Source: Micavibrio sp. (GTDB lineage: Bacteria > Pseudomonadota > Alphaproteobacteria > Micavibrionales > UBA2020). Taken from it: DNA of 64,000 nt. The notes below the pieces were generated by a model. That model had not been told where the DNA came from, searched no databases, and saw only the letters and a program-made list of their open reading frames with translations. The translations under genes and the position numbers were made by a program. Numbering within the stretch: position 1 is the stretch's first letter; each line of letters begins with the position of its first letter. Of this stretch, positions 30,116-37,980 are shown piece by piece. The stretch covers positions 82,886 to 146,885 of the forward strand of contig JAPWJZ010000005.1 of the NCBI GenBank assembly GCA_028283745.1, in the 5' to 3' direction.

Positions 30116-30939
30116 TACTGCGTTGTCCTTTCGGCCTTCACGGCAGCATCAAGCCACTTAACAACATTAGGGCCAATGCGGAAGGTATAAAGGTTGTCAT
30201 GGTTCGCGCCCGGCACAAACATGAAGGTTTTTGGTTCATGCGCAGCGGCAAACAACTTTTTGCCGAATTGCAGCGGCACCACATTGTCGCGGTCGCCATG
30301 AATTTGCAGCAGGGCTGTTTTGATATCGCCAATTTTACTCACGCTGTCGTAACGGTCATGCATCAGCAGGTCGACCGGCAGGAAGCCATAGCGGAACTTG
30401 GCAACATCCGCCGTGCTGCTGAAGGCGGCTTCAAGAATAAGTTCGCGCGGCTGCATTTCTTTTGCCATTTGCACGGCAACGCCGGTGCCAAGGCTTTCGC
30501 CGTATACAACGAACTGTTCAGGTTTATAACCCTGCGCCTTTAGCCACGTAAAGGCCGCGCGGCCATCAGCAAACAATCCGGCTTCGGTCGGGGAACCGGG
30601 GTTGCCGCCGTAGCCGCGATATTCGCAAAGAAAAATGCCGTAGCCCGCATCCTTGAACAGTTTTGCCTTGCCTGCCATATGCACAAGGTTGCCAGCATTG
30701 CCATGGAAGAAAACAATAACCTTGCCGCCCTTTTCTTTGGGTGGGGAAAACCACGCCACCAGCGACAAACCGTCCGCCGTTGATGTATGCACAGTCTCTA
30801 CCGTCGCCCAGTTGGGCGCATCCAAAGCCTGCGTCGACGGGAAATACATCATGCGCCGCTGCTGGCTGTACATAAGGCCGCAAATGGCAAGGTATATTGC
30901 CAACAAAATAAGCACTGCCGATATAATCGTCTTGCGCAT
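30115..30939 (-). CDS. Membrane-anchored alpha/beta hydrolase (tandem copy 2)
   Basis: A 274-residue alpha/beta hydrolase of the BEM46/YfhR-like group. Residues about 5-24 form a membrane anchor, followed by RRMMYFPS, the oxyanion segment FFHGNAGNLVHM, the nucleophile elbow VVYGESLGTGVAV, the acid in HGDRDNVVPL and the His in GANHDNLY. Substrates of these hydrolases are mostly unknown. It is a close paralog of the next gene upstream, with the same anchor, motifs and length, so this is a tandem duplication. Start and stop codons overlap on both sides, which indicates translational coupling. Confidence 0.85.
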   Translation of the reverse strand: MRKTIISAVLILLAIYLAICGLMYSQQRRMMYFPSTQALDAPNWATVETVHTSTADGLSLVAWFSPPKEKGGKVIVFFHGNAGNLVHMAGKAKLFKDAGYGIFLCEYRGYGGNPGSPTEAGLFADGRAAFTWLKAQGYKPEQFVVYGESLGTGVAVQMAKEMQPRELILEAAFSSTADVAKFRYGFLPVDLLMHDRYDSVSKIGDIKTALLQIHGDRDNVVPLQFGKKLFAAAHEPKTFMFVPGANHDNLYTFRIGPNVVKWLDAAVKAERTTQ

Positions 30940-31748
30940 CAGTTCGCCCCCTCCCGGTCAAGCCATTCGGTAACAAGCTCGGCGGCCTTATAGTCATACA
31001 GGTTGGTATGCGCACCGCCGGAAATTTCGATGAATTCCTTGGGGTCGCGGGCGGCGGCAAAAAGCTTTTTGCCGAAGCGGATGTTGATGGTTTCATCCGC
31101 ATCGCCGTGTATGATCAGCAGGCGGGTTTTAAGTTTTGAAATTTTGGCGGCGCTGTCAAACGTGTCATGCATCAGCGCATTGACAGGCACAAAGGGGTAA
31201 CGCGCCCGCGCCACATCCGCGGTGCTGGAAAATGGCGCTTCCAGAATGACGAAGCCCGCCGCCGTTTCAAGCGCCATTTGTACCGCAACGCCGGTGCCGA
31301 GGCTTTCACCGTACAGCACCAACTGGCGCTTGGCGTAGCCTTGTTCTGCCAGCCAGCGCAGGCCGGCGCGGGCATCTTCATAAAGCCCCTGCTCCGTCGG
31401 CGTGCCGGGGTTACCGCCGTAGCCGCGATATTCGCACATGAAAACACCGTGCCCCTTGGCCATAAAGGCGGCGGCACGGTTGGCGCGGTCGCTGACATCC
31501 CCTGCGTTGCCATGAAAAATAACAACGACCCTGCCGCCCTTTCCGGCGGGCGGAGAAAACCACGCCGCAAGGTCAAGCCCGTCCTGCGTATGGACAACAA
31601 CGGACATCATGCCGGAAAGACCTGCGGCTGCAGGCGTGCCCAGCTTTTGTGATGAGGGAAAATACATCATGCGTCGCTGCAGCGCATAAAGGAGGAAGAG
31701 GAAGATGGAATAGCCAAGGGCGAGGAACAGGAAGCCGCGCACCAGCAT
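30939..31748 (-). CDS. Membrane-anchored alpha/beta hydrolase (tandem copy 1)
   Basis: A 269-residue paralog of the following gene: N-terminal anchor (about 2-22), RRMMYFPSSQKLG, IFHGNAGDVSDRANRA, LVLYGESLGTGVAVQMA with the catalytic Ser, HGDADETINI with the acid and SGGAHTNLYDY with the His. Both copies keep a full triad, so neither is obviously dead. The start codon overlaps the stop of the ABC transporter gene (TGATG). Being co-translated with an MsbA-like exporter suggests a role at the inner membrane, possibly with lipids, but that is inference. Confidence 0.85.
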   Translation of the reverse strand: MLVRGFLFLALGYSIFLFLLYALQRRMMYFPSSQKLGTPAAAGLSGMMSVVVHTQDGLDLAAWFSPPAGKGGRVVVIFHGNAGDVSDRANRAAAFMAKGHGVFMCEYRGYGGNPGTPTEQGLYEDARAGLRWLAEQGYAKRQLVLYGESLGTGVAVQMALETAAGFVILEAPFSSTADVARARYPFVPVNALMHDTFDSAAKISKLKTRLLIIHGDADETINIRFGKKLFAAARDPKEFIEISGGAHTNLYDYKAAELVTEWLDREGAN

Positions 31749-33556
31749 CAGGCCGTTTCCTTCATCATGCTGCCATACAGCCGCGCATAGGCCCCGCCGG
31801 ATGCCAGCAAGGATTCATGCGTGCCGCTTTCAATGATATTGCCGTGCGACATGACGTAAATAATATCCGCCTTCATGATGGTGGACAGGCGGTGCGCCAC
31901 CACAATCGTCGTGCGGCCTTTTTGCAGGCGCTCAAGCGCGGTCTGCACCAAACGTTCCGAATTCGCATCAAGGGCGGAAGTTGCTTCATCCAGCAATAAA
32001 ATCGGCGCGTTGCGCAGCATGGCGCGCGCAATGGAAATGCGCTGGCGCTGGCCGCCTGAAAGCTTCACACCGTTTTCGCCGACTTTGGTATTGTAACCGT
32101 CCGTCTGCTCCATAATGAAATCATGGGCGACGGCAAGCTTGGCGGCTTCCATCACTTCTTCATCGGTCGCACCGGGTTTGCCGTAGAGAATATTTTCGCG
32201 CAGCGTATCGGTGAAAATGGCAACTTCCTGGCTGACCAGCGCCATGTTAGCGCGCAGCGATTGCGTGGTGACATCGCGCACGTCCTGGCCATCAATGGTG
32301 ATGCTGCCGCCGTTAACATCATAAAAACGCGGGATGAGGTTAAGGATGGTGGATTTGCCCGCGCCTGATTCCCCGACCAGCGCCACAGTCTTGCCCGCCG
32401 GCGCAACGAAACTGACGGAGTTGAGCGCATTTGTGCCATCTGCATACGTAAAGACGACGTTGTGGAATTCGATCGTGGAATCCTGCACCACCAGCGATTT
32501 TGCATCAGGCTTGTCGGCAATGGCGCGGGGCTCGTCCATCATTTTGAACATACGGTCAAGCGCGGCAAGGCCCATCTGGTTAATGTTGCTCAGGCGCGCA
32601 AGGCGCTTCATAGGCTCAAACGCCATGATGAAAGCCGTAATGAACGAGAATAATTTACCCGCCGTGCTATGACCTGCAATCACTTCGGAGCCGCCGTAGA
32701 CGATGATGGTGACAATGGCAAGGCCGCTCAGCAATTCGCCGATGGGCGCAAGAATGGCCGAGGTGCGGAAAGTGCGGTCCATCAACTTGTAGATATTTTC
32801 AATCACGCCGTGAATGCGGCTGATTTCATATTCTTCCATGCCATAGGACTTAACATGGCGGCTGCCCTGAAAGGCCTGCCCCAGCATGCCCGTTAGCTCG
32901 CCCGTGGAAATTTGCGTATTGGTCGACACCTTGCGCAGCTTCTTGCCCAGCTTCATGACCGTATAGGCCGCCGCCGGAAAGACGAAGATGGAGATAATTG
33001 CCAGCTTCCAGTCCTGCATGAACATCACGCCGATAAGGAAGATAACGGTAAAGGTATTTTTGCCAAGGCCGGTCAGGCTTTCCGATACCGCGTTACGGAT
33101 AAACAGCATGTCGCCGATAAAGCGCGACATCAGCTGTCCGCTGGGGTTGGCGTGGAAAAACGCGAGGTCGGAATGGATAAGGTGCGTGAACATGTCCCGC
33201 TGCATGTCGCTGACGATGCGCTGGCTCAGGTTGTTCAGCAAAACGGTCTGGCCGTATGTTGCAGCGCCGCGAACAAGGAAGACGAACAGCACCGCACCCG
33301 CCACCGGCCACAGCATCATTTTATCTTTCGCCGTAAAGACGCTGTCAATAATAGGCTCCAGCAATTTTGCCATTGCGCCCGTCATGGCGGCGGAAACCAG
33401 CATCATGAAAATAACGGAAACAATGCGGGTCAACCGCGGGCGAATGTATTCGCGCATCATGCGCTGCATCAAAGGCACCGAGGCCGTCATTTCCATGTGC
33501 GGCTTGGCGGGCTTCTTGGGGGCTTCAGCCACGGGCTGGGCAGGTTGACTGGACAA
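31748..33556 (-). CDS. MsbA-like ABC transporter, fused permease and ATPase
   Basis: The 602-residue half-transporter has a type I exporter membrane domain (about six helices within residues 30-330) and a C-terminal nucleotide-binding domain with Walker A GESGAGKS, signature LSGGQRQRISIARAML and Walker B ILLLDEATSAL. It resembles MsbA-type lipid A or lipid exporters, but substrate cannot be read from sequence. The start may be TTG at 33556 or ATG at 33496; no strong ribosome site decides it. It heads the operon with the two hydrolases and Qng1 and is divergent from the patatin gene. Confidence 0.88.
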   Translation of the reverse strand: MSSQPAQPVAEAPKKPAKPHMEMTASVPLMQRMMREYIRPRLTRIVSVIFMMLVSAAMTGAMAKLLEPIIDSVFTAKDKMMLWPVAGAVLFVFLVRGAATYGQTVLLNNLSQRIVSDMQRDMFTHLIHSDLAFFHANPSGQLMSRFIGDMLFIRNAVSESLTGLGKNTFTVIFLIGVMFMQDWKLAIISIFVFPAAAYTVMKLGKKLRKVSTNTQISTGELTGMLGQAFQGSRHVKSYGMEEYEISRIHGVIENIYKLMDRTFRTSAILAPIGELLSGLAIVTIIVYGGSEVIAGHSTAGKLFSFITAFIMAFEPMKRLARLSNINQMGLAALDRMFKMMDEPRAIADKPDAKSLVVQDSTIEFHNVVFTYADGTNALNSVSFVAPAGKTVALVGESGAGKSTILNLIPRFYDVNGGSITIDGQDVRDVTTQSLRANMALVSQEVAIFTDTLRENILYGKPGATDEEVMEAAKLAVAHDFIMEQTDGYNTKVGENGVKLSGGQRQRISIARAMLRNAPILLLDEATSALDANSERLVQTALERLQKGRTTIVVAHRLSTIMKADIIYVMSHGNIIESGTHESLLASGGAYARLYGSMMKETA

Positions 33557-33573
33557 AGTTTGTCTCTGTTCTT

Positions 33574-33608
33574 TGTTAATACTTTAAAAGTCGTGCTATA
33601 CTATAGCA
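33574..33608 (+). promoter_or_regulatory. Divergent promoter region with 15-bp palindrome
   Basis: TGCTATA, C, TATAGCA (33594-33608) is a perfect odd palindrome midway between two divergent operons. On the + strand it contains TATACT with an upstream TTGTTA at 18-nt spacing. On the - strand it contains TATAGT. It can therefore hold overlapping -10 elements for both directions. Confidence 0.5.
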
Positions 33609-33676
33609 ACGCGGGATATTAGTCTCTAATCCCGGCTCTGTAAATAATAAACATAATAACAATTCCACGGAGTTCC

Positions 33677-34717
33677 ATGTTCGGAAAAGATAAAAAGCCT
33701 GTTGAAATCGCCCCCGCCAGCCCGGGCTTGAAAGCACAGCAAGAACAAACCCTGCATATGTCCACCCCTCCCCGCATCGGCCTTGCCCTTGGCAGCGGCC
33801 TGGCGCGCGGCTTTGCGCATATTGGTGTCATTCGCGCCCTGAAGCGCCATGGCATTGAACCAACCATTATTTCCGGCACGTCCATGGGCGCACTCATCGG
33901 CGGCGCATACCTTGCCAACCGGCTGGATGCGGTCGAGGAATGGGCGTATTCGCTCACCAAACTCAAGGTGCTGTCTTACCTCGACTTCCGCGTCAAGGCT
34001 TCCGGCCTTATCGGCGGGGAGCGTCTGGTAAAGCTGATGCTGGATCATTTCGGCGATGTAAAAGTCGAAGACCTGCCGAACCCTTTCATCGCCATCACGG
34101 CTGATCTTGTGACCGGCCACGAAGTCTGGCTGCGTCGCGGCCGCCTTGTGGATGTGATGCGTGCTTCCTTCTCCCTGCCCGGCATTTTCCCACCGGTTTT
34201 CATGAACAACCGCTGGCTGATTGATGGCGCGCTGGTCAACCCCGTGCCGGTTTCCGCCTGCACGGCCACCGGCGCACGCATGACGATTGCCGTCAACGTT
34301 TCCGGCGATATCATCGGCAAGGTCAAGCGCCCGGGCGAAACCATTCCCACGGTTGCGGGCTTCGACCTCCTTAACTTTGAAGGCGCGCCGCCACAGCTTG
34401 AAGAGGTAAAAAAGAAAGGCCTTGTGCAGCGCATCTTCCGCCGGGAAGAAGGCAGCCCCAGCATTTTCGGCGTCATGGTTTCATCGCTTAACATCGTGCA
34501 GGACCGCCTTGCGCGCTCTCGCCTTGCCGGCGACCCGCCCGACGTTCTTATCGTCCCGCGCATCGGCCACATCGGCCTCATGGAATTTGACCGCGCCGAG
34601 GAACTGATTGCCGAAGGCGAGGCCGCTGTCGAACGCGCGATGCCCGACATCAAGGCCGCTTACGCCATCCTCTGCTCCAACTACCATGAAGATGACCAGC
34701 TGCCCTATTCACCCTGA
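33677..34717 (+). CDS. Patatin-like phospholipase (RssA-type)
   Basis: A 346-residue patatin-family acyl hydrolase. The glycine-rich oxyanion segment GLALGSGLARGFAHIGVIRA, the nucleophile elbow ISGTSMGALIGG (Gly-x-Ser-x-Gly) and the Asp of the catalytic dyad in RWLIDGALVNPVPVS are all present. There is no signal peptide, so it is probably cytosolic or peripherally membrane-bound. Family members release fatty acids from phospholipids. It begins the short + strand run with the YdjM-like gene 21 bp downstream. Confidence 0.92.
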   Translation: MFGKDKKPVEIAPASPGLKAQQEQTLHMSTPPRIGLALGSGLARGFAHIGVIRALKRHGIEPTIISGTSMGALIGGAYLANRLDAVEEWAYSLTKLKVLSYLDFRVKASGLIGGERLVKLMLDHFGDVKVEDLPNPFIAITADLVTGHEVWLRRGRLVDVMRASFSLPGIFPPVFMNNRWLIDGALVNPVPVSACTATGARMTIAVNVSGDIIGKVKRPGETIPTVAGFDLLNFEGAPPQLEEVKKKGLVQRIFRREEGSPSIFGVMVSSLNIVQDRLARSRLAGDPPDVLIVPRIGHIGLMEFDRAEELIAEGEAAVERAMPDIKAAYAILCSNYHEDDQLPYSP

Positions 34718-34738
34718 TATTGGCGGCGAAAACAAAAA

Positions 34739-35269
34739 ATGGCGACCGTCTTTTCACATCCCGCCGTTCCCGTGGCACTCGCGCTTGCGCTGGGGCAAAA
34801 AACCATTCCGCGCCCGCTGCTGATTGCCGGCATCATTTCAAGCGTGCTGCCGGATGCCGATTGCTTCGGCTTTATCCTGCGCATTAAATATGAAAGCCAG
34901 TTCGGCCACCGCGGCTTTACGCATTCCATCGTCTTTGCGCTGCTTGTTGCCCTGCTATGGACATGGCGGAACAAGGAATTGCTGGCGGCACGCAAGACAG
35001 TATTTTTCTACACCTTCATCGCCGGCCTGTCGCACCCGCTGCTGGATGCGCTGACGAACGGCGGTCTTGGCGTTGCGCTACTCTGGCCGTTTTCGACTGA
35101 ACGGTTTTTCTTTCCTGTGCAGCCCATTCCGGTATCGCCCATCGGCAAACGGTTCTTCTCCGAAGACGGCTTCAGCGTTTTTATCTCGGAACTGTCATTG
35201 ATATGGCTGCCATGCCTTGCCCTTGGGGGCGCAGGTTTTTTGTCACGCACATTCGCAAAGAAGCCTTAA
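34739..35269 (+). CDS. YdjM-like membrane-bound protein (DUF457)
   Basis: A 176-residue protein with about four membrane helices and the DUF457/YdjM signature: an N-terminal SHPAVPVALAL, Asp residues in VLPDADCFG, HRGFTHSIVFALL and a further LSHPLLDALTNGG. The conserved His/Asp residues suggest a metal-dependent hydrolase; no substrate is known. In E. coli the related ydjM gene is under LexA control, but I see no GAAC-N7-GAAC box here. It ends 4 bp from the convergent HAD gene. Confidence 0.82.
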   Translation: MATVFSHPAVPVALALALGQKTIPRPLLIAGIISSVLPDADCFGFILRIKYESQFGHRGFTHSIVFALLVALLWTWRNKELLAARKTVFFYTFIAGLSHPLLDALTNGGLGVALLWPFSTERFFFPVQPIPVSPIGKRFFSEDGFSVFISELSLIWLPCLALGGAGFLSRTFAKKP

Positions 35270-35273
35270 GCGC

Positions 35274-36203
35274 TTATTCCTTCATCCGCGCACGTTCGCG
35301 CTCGCGCAAGGCGGCTTCGGGCGTTTGCCAGATCAGGCTGTCCAGCACCCAGTTGGGGCGGATGCCTGCATAGCCTTGCGCCAGATGTTCCATGGCCTTG
35401 CGGCGCTGCTCCGGCGCCATGCCGGGCTTGAAGGCGCTGGCGTGGATGCCTTGCGTGATAAAGGCGGTATCAAGGTCAACGCCGACCGCGCCCGCGATAT
35501 CATGCTGGATTGAATCGCCGATGACGAGGATGCGCGACGGAATAACACCGTCAAACATGCCCAGCGCATAGCGGAAAATGGTTTTGTGCGGCTTGCCAAT
35601 CAGGTGCGCCATGCCGCCCAGTTCATGGTAGCGCTTGGCGACCGCGCCGGGGCCAACCGCGCGTTCATGGCCGTATACCGTGACAAGGTCAGGGTTGGCG
35701 CAAATCGCGGGCAGTTTTTTGACGACGGCTTTTTTGAAGATGGGGTCAAGCTCTTCCACCTTGCGGGCGGGCGAGTCAAAGCTGGTGATGAGGATGAACT
35801 GCGCCTGCTCAATATCTTCGACAACTTCGATATCAAGGTCGTTCAGCAGCGTACGGTCATTGTCGCGCGTAATCAGGTAGCATTTCTTGCCGAGGTTTTT
35901 GAAGGGCGTGTCTTTCTGCTCCTTCAAGCCCTGCCACGTCACTTCACCGGCGGTGACGACGGACTGGTACAGTGTCGGCTTGATGCCGAGCTTTTTCAAA
36001 CGCTCCACGTTATCGTCCGACCGCTTGGCGGAGTTGGACAGAATGACAACCTGCTTCTTGCGCTGTTTCAAATGGTTCAGCACATCAATAACGCCGTCGT
36101 ACGTCGCAACGCCGTTATGCAGCACGCCCCATTGGTCCATGATGAACCCGTCGTAGCTGTCCATCAGTTCGTAAAGTCCCTGGCAAAATACCATGGAAGA
36201 CAT
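35274..36203 (-). CDS. HAD-IIA family sugar-phosphate-type phosphatase (TIGR01459-like)
   Basis: The 309-residue product has the HAD IIA layout. Motif I is GFIMDQWGVLHNG with the Asp nucleophile, where the usual second Asp is a Trp as in the TIGR01459 subfamily. Motif II is VVILSNSAKRSDDN. A cap domain follows, then GKPHKTIFRYAL with the Lys of motif III and ILVIGDSIQHDIAGAVGVD as motif IV. Relatives include NagD and phosphoglycolate phosphatases; the substrate here is unknown. It starts 5 bp after the HIT gene stop, so the two are co-transcribed. Confidence 0.88.
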   Translation of the reverse strand: MSSMVFCQGLYELMDSYDGFIMDQWGVLHNGVATYDGVIDVLNHLKQRKKQVVILSNSAKRSDDNVERLKKLGIKPTLYQSVVTAGEVTWQGLKEQKDTPFKNLGKKCYLITRDNDRTLLNDLDIEVVEDIEQAQFILITSFDSPARKVEELDPIFKKAVVKKLPAICANPDLVTVYGHERAVGPGAVAKRYHELGGMAHLIGKPHKTIFRYALGMFDGVIPSRILVIGDSIQHDIAGAVGVDLDTAFITQGIHASAFKPGMAPEQRRKAMEHLAQGYAGIRPNWVLDSLIWQTPEAALRERERARMKE

Positions 36204-36208
36204 CTGTT

Positions 36209-36673
36209 TTATTCCCCTCGTTGAAGCTGCGCGAAGCAGTCTTTAAGCTTTTGAATCTCCGCATTCTTCTTATCATCAGTATACGGAATTTCCTCCGCCT
36301 GTATAGCCCATACGGGCTTCGGCCAGGCGGCATCGGTCTGGTAGCGTGCAAAAATGTGGATGTGCAGCTGCGGCACCATGTTGCCCAGCGCTGCGGTATT
36401 GATTTTATCGGGCGCATACAGCCTTTGCAGGGCTTTTTGCGCCAGTGCCATTTCGGCCATCAGCAGCGCCTGGTCTGCGGGCGCAAGGTCGCACATTTCC
36501 CGAATCCCTTCACGGCGCGGCACAAGGTAGAGCCAGGGCTGCACGCTGTCATTCTTCAGCGATACGCGGCACAGCGCCCAATCCTCAATGAAATGGGAGC
36601 TATCGGCGAGGCGGTGATCCATCGTAAACGTCACAGGCTGGTTATCCCTTTTAACAGGCACTTTAACTGCCAC
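36209..36673 (-). CDS. HIT family protein
   Basis: A 154-residue histidine-triad superfamily protein with the core VPQLHIHIFARYQTD near residues 100-115, followed by AWPKPVWAI, a combination seen in many alphaproteobacterial HIT proteins. The third His of the triad position is Phe/Ala here, so the motif is His-x-His-x-Phe. HIT proteins hydrolyse nucleoside phosphoramidates or dinucleotides. It is probably the first gene of a two-gene unit with the HAD phosphatase. Confidence 0.85.
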   Translation of the reverse strand: MAVKVPVKRDNQPVTFTMDHRLADSSHFIEDWALCRVSLKNDSVQPWLYLVPRREGIREMCDLAPADQALLMAEMALAQKALQRLYAPDKINTAALGNMVPQLHIHIFARYQTDAAWPKPVWAIQAEEIPYTDDKKNAEIQKLKDCFAQLQRGE

Positions 36674-36787
36674 TGGCGGAATTCCGCTAAGGCACTAGTT
36701 TAAATGATGAATATGACTATAAAAAAGCAAAAAAACAGTTAATATGCGCGTAATATGCTCGGCATGGCCGCAAAAAGGAGATTTTTA

Positions 36788-37855
36788 TTGAAAACCGCCT
36801 TCACACCACGCCCGGGCAAGACCTATACCCCCACCCATGACTTCATCCCCGAGCTTGGCACGGCCGAAGAAATCTTCCCCGGCCTGTACTGGATGCGCAC
36901 GCCGCTGCCATTCGAGCTTGACCACGTGAACATCTGGCTGCTGAAAGGTCCTGATGGTTTCAGCATCATCGACACCGGCTTTAACTTTGAAGTCGCCCTG
37001 CAGGCGTGGGAGCGGGTTTTCGCCAACGTCATCGGCAGCACGAAAGTGGATAACCTTTTTATCACCCACTTCCACCCCGACCATTTCGGCCTTGGCGGCT
37101 GGGTGGCGGACCGCACCAAGCTTATGCCGCAAATGACCGCGCCGGAATATAACATTGCGCAGTCGCTGACCGATCCTGAAATGCAAAAGACGCTGGAAAG
37201 CATTTACCGCCCCTACTACGTCGCCGCCGGTTTAACGCCCGATTTGATGGACGATATGCTGGCACGCAGGTTTACGTACCAAAAAGTCGTCCACACCATT
37301 CCCGCCACCTTTACCGAAGTGAAACCGGGGCAAACCGTTACGCTTGGCGGCAAGGAATGGCTGGTGATTGACGGCTACGGCCACAGCCCGCAGCATGCCA
37401 GCCTTTATAACGCGGCGGATAAAATTTTCATCGCCGGCGACATGGTGCTGCCGGACATCAGTCCCAACATCAGCTTCTTTCCCGACAAGTATTTTTCGGC
37501 GGACCCCGTTGGCGTGTACCTTGAAACGCTCGACCGCATCAAGCGGCTGGTGCCGGATGATGTGGCCGTGCTGCCCTCCCACGGCGTGCCATTCCGCGGG
37601 CTGCATAAACGCATTGATGAACTGAAGTACCACCACGAGCGCCGCCTTGAAAAACTCCGCAAGGTTGTCGCCACCGGCCCCATGACGGCGCATCAGGCCA
37701 TGGTCGGGCTTTTCTCCCACCGTATTCTCAGCCGCGCCAGCGACATCTTTTTTGCCCTTGGCGAAACGCTGGCGCACCTTGTTTACGAGGAAAAAGCCGG
37801 ACGTATTCGCAAGACGACCGAGAATGGCGTGGATAGCTACAGTATTCCGGCTTAA
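36788..37855 (+). CDS. Metallo-beta-lactamase fold hydrolase with winged-helix C-terminus
   Basis: TTG at 36788 is chosen as start because AAGGAG (36775-36780) lies 7 nt upstream; the ATG at 36755 would put that site inside the gene. The 355-residue product has DTGFNFEVAL, the zinc motif THFHPDHFGLGGW (His-x-His-x-Asp-His), GHSPQHASL and IFIAGDMVLP, then a C-terminal helical segment with MTAHQAMVGLFSHRI that resembles the winged-helix domain added to some family members. The substrate is not known. No operon partner is evident. Confidence 0.85.
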   Translation: MKTAFTPRPGKTYTPTHDFIPELGTAEEIFPGLYWMRTPLPFELDHVNIWLLKGPDGFSIIDTGFNFEVALQAWERVFANVIGSTKVDNLFITHFHPDHFGLGGWVADRTKLMPQMTAPEYNIAQSLTDPEMQKTLESIYRPYYVAAGLTPDLMDDMLARRFTYQKVVHTIPATFTEVKPGQTVTLGGKEWLVIDGYGHSPQHASLYNAADKIFIAGDMVLPDISPNISFFPDKYFSADPVGVYLETLDRIKRLVPDDVAVLPSHGVPFRGLHKRIDELKYHHERRLEKLRKVVATGPMTAHQAMVGLFSHRILSRASDIFFALGETLAHLVYEEKAGRIRKTTENGVDSYSIPA

Positions 37856-37905
37856 GTGTCTGAATTTACTGGCCGCACACCGTAATAATATTACCAAAAA
37901 CAAGG

Positions 37906-37934
37906 TTGACTTGTTATTTCTGGTAAATTAATCT
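37906..37934 (+). promoter_or_regulatory. Possible pepN promoter
   Basis: TTGACT (37906-37911), a 17-nt spacer and TAATCT (37929-37934) lie 46 bp before the pepN ATG. Confidence 0.5.
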
Positions 37935-37980
37935 GCTATCTTACACAATTTTATAAACATAATACGTGGAGCATCCTCAC

